DNA from: Candidatus Dactylopiibacterium carminicum
GTDB taxonomy: Bacteria; Pseudomonadota; Gammaproteobacteria; Burkholderiales; Rhodocyclaceae
Reading direction: 5' to 3'
Length of the DNA: 64,000 nt
NCBI RefSeq assembly: GCF_014736495.1
Contig: NZ_MDUX01000014.1
Coordinates: 1 to 64,000 of the forward strand
The notes beneath the pieces are model-generated. The model saw only the letters and a program-made list of their open reading frames with translations, did no database searches and had not been told where the DNA came from. The translations under genes were made by a program, and so were the position numbers. Below, piece after piece: positions 59,819-64,000 of the stretch (its first letter is position 1; each line of letters begins with the position of its first letter).

Positions 59819-61060
59819 TCAGCGCTCAAGTGCCAGCAACTCATCCATGGTCTGACGGCGACGGATCAGGCGGGCGTTCTTGCCCTCCTTGCCATCGAGC
59901 AACACTTCGGCGATCAGCGGCCGGCTGTTGTAGTTGGAAGACATCGAGGCACCGTAGGCGCCAGCATCATGCAGCACCAGCAGATCGCCCACCTGCGCAG
60001 CAGGCAGGCTGCGCGTTTCCACCACCCCACCTTCGCCCTGCGTGAACACATCACCCGATTCGCACAGCGGGCCGGCCACCACGGTCTCGCGCAGTGGCCC
60101 TGCCGACTGGCCGGCGCGGGGAATCACGCTGATGGCGTGATAGCTCCCATACATCGAAGGCCGCACCAACTCGGTAAAACCGGCATCGACCAGCACGAAA
60201 TGGTTGCGGCCTGCATCCTTGGTAGCGCGGACCTCGGTCAGCAGCAGTCCGGATTCGGCCACCAGATAACGGCCGGGCTCGATCTCCAGCGTCACGGCAT
60301 GCCCCAGCGATGCTTCGATCTCCTTGCGTGCGGCGTCCCACAACCCGAAGTAGTGTGCGGTGTCGATCTGCGCATCGCCTTCACGATACGGAATCGACAA
60401 GCCGCCGCCCGCCGAGATGGCTTCGAGGTCCTGCCCGGACGCCTTCACCAGATCGACCATCGCACCGCACACCTGCTGCAGGTGACCGTAGTCGACGCCC
60501 GAGCCGATGTGCATGTGCAGGCCGACGAGGCGCAACCCGTACTGCGCGATTACCGCCAGTGCGGCCGGCAGGTCGGTATGCCAGATGCCGTGCTTGCTGT
60601 GCTCACCGCCCGTGTTGGTCTTGTTGCTGTGACCATGACCGAAGCCGGGATTGATGCGCAGCCACACGCGATGCCCGGGCGCACGCGCCCCCAACTGCCG
60701 AAGCATGTCGATGGAGCCGGCATTCATCGGAATTTCGTGCTCGACGAGCAGCGTCAGCGTCTCTTCCGTGGCCAGATCGGCAGTGAACACGATCTCGCTG
60801 CGCCCCGCCTTCGAACTGAAACCGGCCGCCAGCGCGCGCTGGATCTCCCCTGGCGACACCGCATCCACCACCACGCCCTCCTCACGCATCAGGCGCAGTA
60901 TATGGGTGTTGGAGCACGCCTTCTGTGCAAACCGGATATGGTCGAAGGCTCGCAAGGCAGCAATACGGCTGCGGATCACGGCCGCGTCGTAGAGCCACAG
61001 TGGCGTACCGAACTCGGCGGCGAGGGATTGCAGGCGGGCGTGCTCCAGGGGCTTTTGCAT
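59819..61060 (-). CDS. lysA: Diaminopimelate decarboxylase
   Basis: Last step of lysine synthesis: PLP-dependent decarboxylation of meso-diaminopimelate. The 413 residues have the expected fold type III enzyme: Lys in HIRFAQKACSN (residue about 50; PLP Schiff base), the Gly-rich phosphate site in EAISAGGGLSIPYREG, EIEPGRYLV, and the second-domain active-site Cys in GPLCESGDVFTQGEG plus HDAGAYGASMSSNYNSRP. ATG 61060 was chosen; an earlier in-frame ATG (61090) overlaps the promoter of the divergent lysR. The 91-base interval to the divergent regulator matches the lysA-lysR arrangement of E. coli. Confidence 0.95.
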   Translation of the reverse strand: MQKPLEHARLQSLAAEFGTPLWLYDAAVIRSRIAALRAFDHIRFAQKACSNTHILRLMREEGVVVDAVSPGEIQRALAAGFSSKAGRSEIVFTADLATEETLTLLVEHEIPMNAGSIDMLRQLGARAPGHRVWLRINPGFGHGHSNKTNTGGEHSKHGIWHTDLPAALAVIAQYGLRLVGLHMHIGSGVDYGHLQQVCGAMVDLVKASGQDLEAISAGGGLSIPYREGDAQIDTAHYFGLWDAARKEIEASLGHAVTLEIEPGRYLVAESGLLLTEVRATKDAGRNHFVLVDAGFTELVRPSMYGSYHAISVIPRAGQSAGPLRETVVAGPLCESGDVFTQGEGGVVETRSLPAAQVGDLLVLHDAGAYGASMSSNYNSRPLIAEVLLDGKEGKNARLIRRRQTMDELLALER

Positions 61061-61151
61061 GATGGCTGCTTTCAACGGATCAGCCGGCATGATGCCGAGC
61101 GAAAATCATTCAGTAAAATGCTTTGATTGCCACATTCAATTCATCTTTGAT

Positions 61152-62069
61152 ATGGATATCGACCATCGTCAGATCGAAGTCTTCCGCGCCGTAATGAGTG
61201 CCGGCAGTGTCACGGGCGCCGCCGCGCTGCTCCTGACCTCGCAACTCACGGTCAGTCGCGAGCTGGCGCTGCTCGAGCACCGACTGGGCTTCGCGCTGTT
61301 CGACCGCATACGCGGCCGGCTGCAGCCGACCACCCAGGCGCTGGCCCTGTTCGAAGAGGTGCAGCGGGCCTACCTCGGTCTGGAACGTGTACGTGCCACC
61401 GCCCGGGCTCTGCGCGAAGGGCGTGGCACCCAACTGGCAGTGGTCTGCGTGCCAGCCTTCGCCCAGGCGCTGCTACCTGCCGCCTGCCGACGCCTGCGCG
61501 CGCAGCAGGCGGACATCCCGCTGGCCATCACACCGCAGGAGTCACCCCTGCTGGAAGAATGGCTCAGCGCCCAACGCTTCGACCTGGGCCTGACCGAGCA
61601 CGACACCGCCCCGCCCGGTTGCACGCTGCAAAGCCTGTTCGAAGCCGACGAAGTCTGCGTGCTGCCCGCTGGTCACCCACTGCTGGCACGCACACAGCTC
61701 ACCCCCGCCGACTTCGCCGACCACCCCTTCGTCAGCTTGGCGCCGCAGGATCCGTATCGCGTGCAACTCGACGAGGTGTTCCGCCGCGAAGGCGTGACAC
61801 GCCGTCTGCTGCTCGAAACGCAAAGCGCCGCCTCTGTATGCAGCCTGGTACGCGAAGGGCTGGGGCTCGCCATCGTCAACCCGCTCACCGCGCTGGAATT
61901 CGCCGATCACGGCTGTACCCTGCGCCGCTTCGCCGTCTCCATCCCTTTCCGCGTCAGCCTCGTCCGCCCGGCTTACCGCAGCAGCAATCCGCACACCGAA
62001 ACGCTGATCCAGGCGTTGCAGGCCGAATCACTGGCAACGCATGAACGGCTTGAGCACGCGTTGGGGTAG
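61152..62069 (+). CDS. lysR: LysR, transcriptional activator of lysA
   Basis: LysR-type regulator of 305 residues: helix-turn-helix at residues about 4-60 (QIEVFRAVMSAGSVTGAAALLLTSQLTVSRELALLEHRLGFALFDR), then the co-inducer domain (about 90-295). Divergent from lysA, and E. coli LysR (activates lysA, sensitive to diaminopimelate) shows the same placement and similar N-terminus. ATG 61152 starts the conserved region, with no strong ribosome site; the open frame upstream overlaps the lysA start. Confidence 0.9.
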   Translation: MDIDHRQIEVFRAVMSAGSVTGAAALLLTSQLTVSRELALLEHRLGFALFDRIRGRLQPTTQALALFEEVQRAYLGLERVRATARALREGRGTQLAVVCVPAFAQALLPAACRRLRAQQADIPLAITPQESPLLEEWLSAQRFDLGLTEHDTAPPGCTLQSLFEADEVCVLPAGHPLLARTQLTPADFADHPFVSLAPQDPYRVQLDEVFRREGVTRRLLLETQSAASVCSLVREGLGLAIVNPLTALEFADHGCTLRRFAVSIPFRVSLVRPAYRSSNPHTETLIQALQAESLATHERLEHALG

Positions 62070-62137
62070 CCAGGATGCGCGGATCGTGGCTACCCAACAA
62101 GGCTTCTCGCTATTGACGATCGCCAGATGGCATCACC

Positions 62138-62884
62138 TCACCGCGCCATCAGGGCAAACACCCCCCAGCCCAGATAGTCACGCGTGTAAGTGGCGTAGCG
62201 CTCAGGCTCCGAGGTCAGTTGCGCCCGTACCTCTGTCGCCAACTCATCGTCGGGATTGGCCTCCAGCCATCGGCGCATGGTCAGCCACTTGGCCGCCTCA
62301 TATCGATCCCAGCCGTCCTGATCTGCCAGCACCATTTCCACGACGTCATAGCCCAGCTGGCGGAGGAATGCGAGAAGCTCTGGCAATGTCAGAAAGTCGG
62401 ATAGGGTGCGGGCAAGACACCCTCGAGCAACCTCCTCCGTCGGAGGCAACTGGCGCCAGTAAGGCTCGCCAATGAGCATGATCCCTCCGGAGTGCAGGCT
62501 TTGCGCCAGCAGGGCGACAGTGCCCGCAACGCCCCCGGCGATCCACGTCGCGCCGACACAGGCTGCCACCCCAACCCTCTCGTCATGGACGTAGCCGGCA
62601 GCATCACCATGAATGAAGGTCACCTGGTGGGTGACCCCGAGTTCTTCCGCACGTTGTTTTGCTTGCCTGGCAAACAGTTGGCTCATGTCAATACCAACTC
62701 CGACAACTCCGTGATCACGCGCCCAGGTACACAACATTTCACCCGAGCCGCAGGCAAGATCGAGCACCCGGGTGCCCGGCTCCAGGCGCAAGGCAGCCCC
62801 CAGGGCAGCCAGTTTTTCGGGAGTGATCGGATTGTGGATGCGGTGAGCGCTTTCGCTAATGTTGAAAATCCGTGGAATGTCCAT
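62138..62884 (-). CDS. Class I SAM-dependent methyltransferase
   Basis: A 248-residue enzyme with a standard methyltransferase core: motif I RVLDLACGSGEMLCTWA, post-I VGVGIDMSQLFARQAKQRA, motif II-like VTFIHGDAAGYV, motif III LHSGGIMLIGEPYWRQLPP. The C-terminal part (LTLPELLAFLRQLGYDVVEMV, WLEANPDDELATEVRAQLTSEPERYATYTRDYLGWGVFALM) is typical of small-molecule methyltransferases found in proteobacteria; the substrate is unknown. GGAGCCTCC is upstream of the ATG. It lies 163 bases from the yjhX-like gene on the same strand. Confidence 0.85.
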   Translation of the reverse strand: MDIPRIFNISESAHRIHNPITPEKLAALGAALRLEPGTRVLDLACGSGEMLCTWARDHGVVGVGIDMSQLFARQAKQRAEELGVTHQVTFIHGDAAGYVHDERVGVAACVGATWIAGGVAGTVALLAQSLHSGGIMLIGEPYWRQLPPTEEVARGCLARTLSDFLTLPELLAFLRQLGYDVVEMVLADQDGWDRYEAAKWLTMRRWLEANPDDELATEVRAQLTSEPERYATYTRDYLGWGVFALMAR

Positions 62885-63000
62885 TGTGGAGGCTCCTTTC
62901 AGTTAGTCATGGTTGAAGCGCCGACCACTGCGCTGGCTGCAGGAGCGCAGCCAGCCGAACCGTATTTGTATTGCTTAAGATTCGTCATGTTCATGAGGCC

Positions 63001-63041
63001 CAAAAGCATTGAGCAGCGATCGCCGGGCGAACGCTGCTCAA
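63001..63041 (-). terminator. Terminator hairpin after the yjhX-like gene
   Basis: TTGAGCAGCG (63009-63018) pairs perfectly with CGCTGCTCAA (63032-63041), with a further CG-rich inner stem; on the minus strand TGCTTTTGG follows. It begins seven bases after the stop codon. Confidence 0.7.
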
Positions 63042-63047
63042 GATTCG

Positions 63048-63305
63048 TTATTGATTGTCGAGTTGCGCTCGGACCGCACGAAGACCGGCTTTGTTTATCT
63101 GGTATGGCTGGCCGCTCTTGGAGCAAATGAGACGTTTGCTGCGCAGCTTCTGAAAGACCAGAAGCGAACAATCCGTCAATAGAAAACCATCGCGTGTATA
63201 GCAATCGACGGATGAAATATGGCCGGACTCATTGCGGCTATGCACAATGCGGCCACCCTTGGCGAGGACGTGCAACGTCCTCTGCTCAGGCCTTGAAAGG
63301 TTCAT
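63048..63305 (-). CDS. yjhX: YjhX family toxin-like protein (TopAI homologue)
   Basis: A full-length 85-residue match to E. coli YjhX by memory of the family: [18 protein letters not shown] at the start, then [41 protein letters not shown] and the ending RAQLDNQ. E. coli YjhX (TopAI) inhibits topoisomerase I and is neutralised by the acetyltransferase-like YjhQ encoded beside it. No yjhQ-like gene is present on either side, so this copy is an orphan, or its partner is elsewhere. A leader with AAAGAG precedes the ATG. The surrounding DNA is poor in genes and rich in palindromes. Confidence 0.9.
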   Translation of the reverse strand: MNLSRPEQRTLHVLAKGGRIVHSRNESGHISSVDCYTRDGFLLTDCSLLVFQKLRSKRLICSKSGQPYQINKAGLRAVRAQLDNQ

Positions 63306-63759
63306 GCTGGAATCTCTTTAGCAATCAGAATGCACAAAAGGCAACGGACCCGAAGGGGTCGTCACCCTCTCTTTTGCATTGCGATAACTCACTGCCCGGA
63401 AATCGGGTGGAGTTATCGGATCGCTACAATCTCCAACATATCCAACAGGCCTTTCGGATGGGAACCGGTGGCATTGCGCCCCGGCAAGTCCGCATTTTAC
63501 TGCCGACAGCGAACGCTGCCTATCTGCAACCACATCGCACAAGCCGGCTTGTGGTGTGATTTGCAGTGACATAAGACGGCTTGACGCAGAAAAGGTCGGC
63601 AGTGTGCCGTCATGCATGGATACACCTTCAGCCAACTCACCCGACTGGCTGACGCGCCTGGATCATGTGATCCGCGATAGCTTTCCCCTCTCGCCACCAT
63701 GGCTGAATCCTCACCGCGAGCCGCGTAGAGTGGATGACTCTCTGCTTCGAACCTGCCCC
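63306..63759. other. Gene-poor, palindrome-rich interval
   Basis: 454 bases with no acceptable coding frame. It contains several strong inverted repeats: GACCC-GAAG-GGGTC (about 63350), GATAACTC paired with GAGTTATC around CCCG/CGGG (63383-63420), a 16-bp perfect palindrome CACAAGCCGGCTTGTG (about 63537-63552) and GGATCA-TG-TGATCC (about 63660). It separates the orphan yjhX-like gene from selO and would suit recombination or a regulatory RNA; neither is shown. Confidence 0.5.
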
Positions 63760-64000
63760 ATGCCTGCCGCGCGCTCCCCCGAAATTACACTGGACTTCGA
63801 CCCCGCCTTTCTCGATGCCCTGCCCGCCGACCCACTGACGACGGCACAGCCGCGCCAGGTGGAGGGTGCGACCCACTCCTTCTGCATGCCGACACCGGTA
63901 GCCGCCCCCCGGCTGCTTTCTTGGTCGGCCGATTGCGCGGCGCTACTGGGCTTGCCGGCGCAACCGGACACAGCCCGAGCGGCGGCGGCGGTGTTTTCCG
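63760..64000 (+). CDS. selO: Protein adenylyltransferase SelO (YdiU), 5' part
   Basis: The window ends inside this gene. The visible 80 residues contain the N-terminal signature of SelO/UPF0061: LDFDPAFLDALPADP, RQVEGATHSFCMPTPVAAPRLLSWSADCAALLGL. SelO is a pseudokinase-fold enzyme that transfers AMP to Ser, Thr or Tyr of target proteins and is linked to redox stress. Its kinase-like active site lies beyond the window. The ATG has no clear ribosome site. Confidence 0.85.
   Translation, partial: MPAARSPEITLDFDPAFLDALPADPLTTAQPRQVEGATHSFCMPTPVAAPRLLSWSADCAALLGLPAQPDTARAAAAVFS

Noticed and set aside
63009..63041. Hairpin with GCCGGGCG in its loop as a possible eighth member of the covarying repeat family
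   Set aside because: Arms and loop length differ and the TTGGGACGG core is absent; it is better explained as the yjhX terminator.
62899..63204. 101-codon frame on the minus strand overlapping the yjhX-like gene
   Set aside because: It covers the yjhX coding region in another frame and two hairpins; the yjhX match is far better.
1..64000. CRISPR arrays, tRNA or rRNA genes, prophage or complete IS elements
   Set aside because: No regularly spaced direct repeats, cloverleaf-type sequences, integrase or transposase frames were seen on either strand.

Overview
The window is a GC-rich, gene-dense chromosomal segment. Gene content (class I fumarase, RdgC, PuuD urate hydroxylase, LysR-divergent lysA, GltIJKL, Tsx-like porin, DUF2835 and DUF3014 proteins) suggests a free-living Betaproteobacterium of Rhodocyclales/Burkholderiales type. 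That placement is an inference from family content; no rRNA or tRNA gene is visible. I see no prophage, complete insertion sequence or CRISPR array.

Layout. 0-2.4 kb: a decaying NMT1/SsuA-type ABC transporter on the minus strand, divergent from a LysR regulator (2.9-3.9 kb). 3.9-6.4 kb: urate catabolism (uraD, uraH, puuD). 6.6-11.2 kb: a META-domain lipoprotein, a periplasmic-sensor GGDEF/EAL protein and a Tsx-like porin. 11.4-17.4 kb: antiporter, CE12-like pectin acetylesterase, HxlR regulator with its flavodoxin-like partner, AraC regulator, LysE exporter. 17.8-25.3 kb: PAP2 phosphatase fused to an autotransporter-type repeat, apt, UPF0114 protein, fumarase, diguanylate cyclase-hemerythrin, and an RpiB-family isomerase. 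25.5-34.9 kb: housekeeping genes (psd, a cystathionine gamma-synthase family enzyme, rdgC, murB) with small lipoproteins, a stand-alone hemerythrin, an SGNH hydrolase and an AI-2E exporter. 35-38.1 kb: sulfate transporter genes without cysA. 38.1-44 kb: hslR, VOC and GST genes, soluble lytic transglycosylase, folate cyclo-ligase and a secretin-N-like protein. 44-50.6 kb: tripartite RND efflux operon, AcrR-like operator and divergent TetR gene. 50.8-54.9 kb: gltIJKL plus asparaginase. 55-64 kb: PL10 pectate lyase, type II NADH dehydrogenase, hydrolase-like lipoprotein, lysA/lysR, methyltransferase, an orphan YjhX toxin-like gene and the start of selO.

Functional themes: purine and urate use (Tsx-like porin, apt, uraD/uraH/puuD); acidic amino-acid uptake coupled to an asparaginase/glutaminase; pectin breakdown spread over three loci (CE12 esterase, PL10 lyase, and an RpiB-family enzyme that may act on 5-keto-4-deoxyuronate); and c-di-GMP/oxygen signalling (two GGDEF proteins, two hemerythrin domains).

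The most unusual signal is a dispersed repeat family of about 80-90 bp (seven hairpins in five places). Each hairpin keeps a near-constant 15-nt core while its flanking arms change in a compensatory way (CATC/GATG, GTC/GAC, GCC/GGC). Most copies lie directly against an intrinsic terminator. One copy sits between cysT and cysW and contributes the cysT stop and the cysW start codon.

Several genes are broken: a truncated ABC permease, an ATPase with an internal deletion, a nucleoside 2-deoxyribosyltransferase with a TC duplication, cysW and an EamA transporter with homopolymer frameshifts, and an OprM-type gene with an in-frame stop. The homopolymer cases may be sequencing errors.
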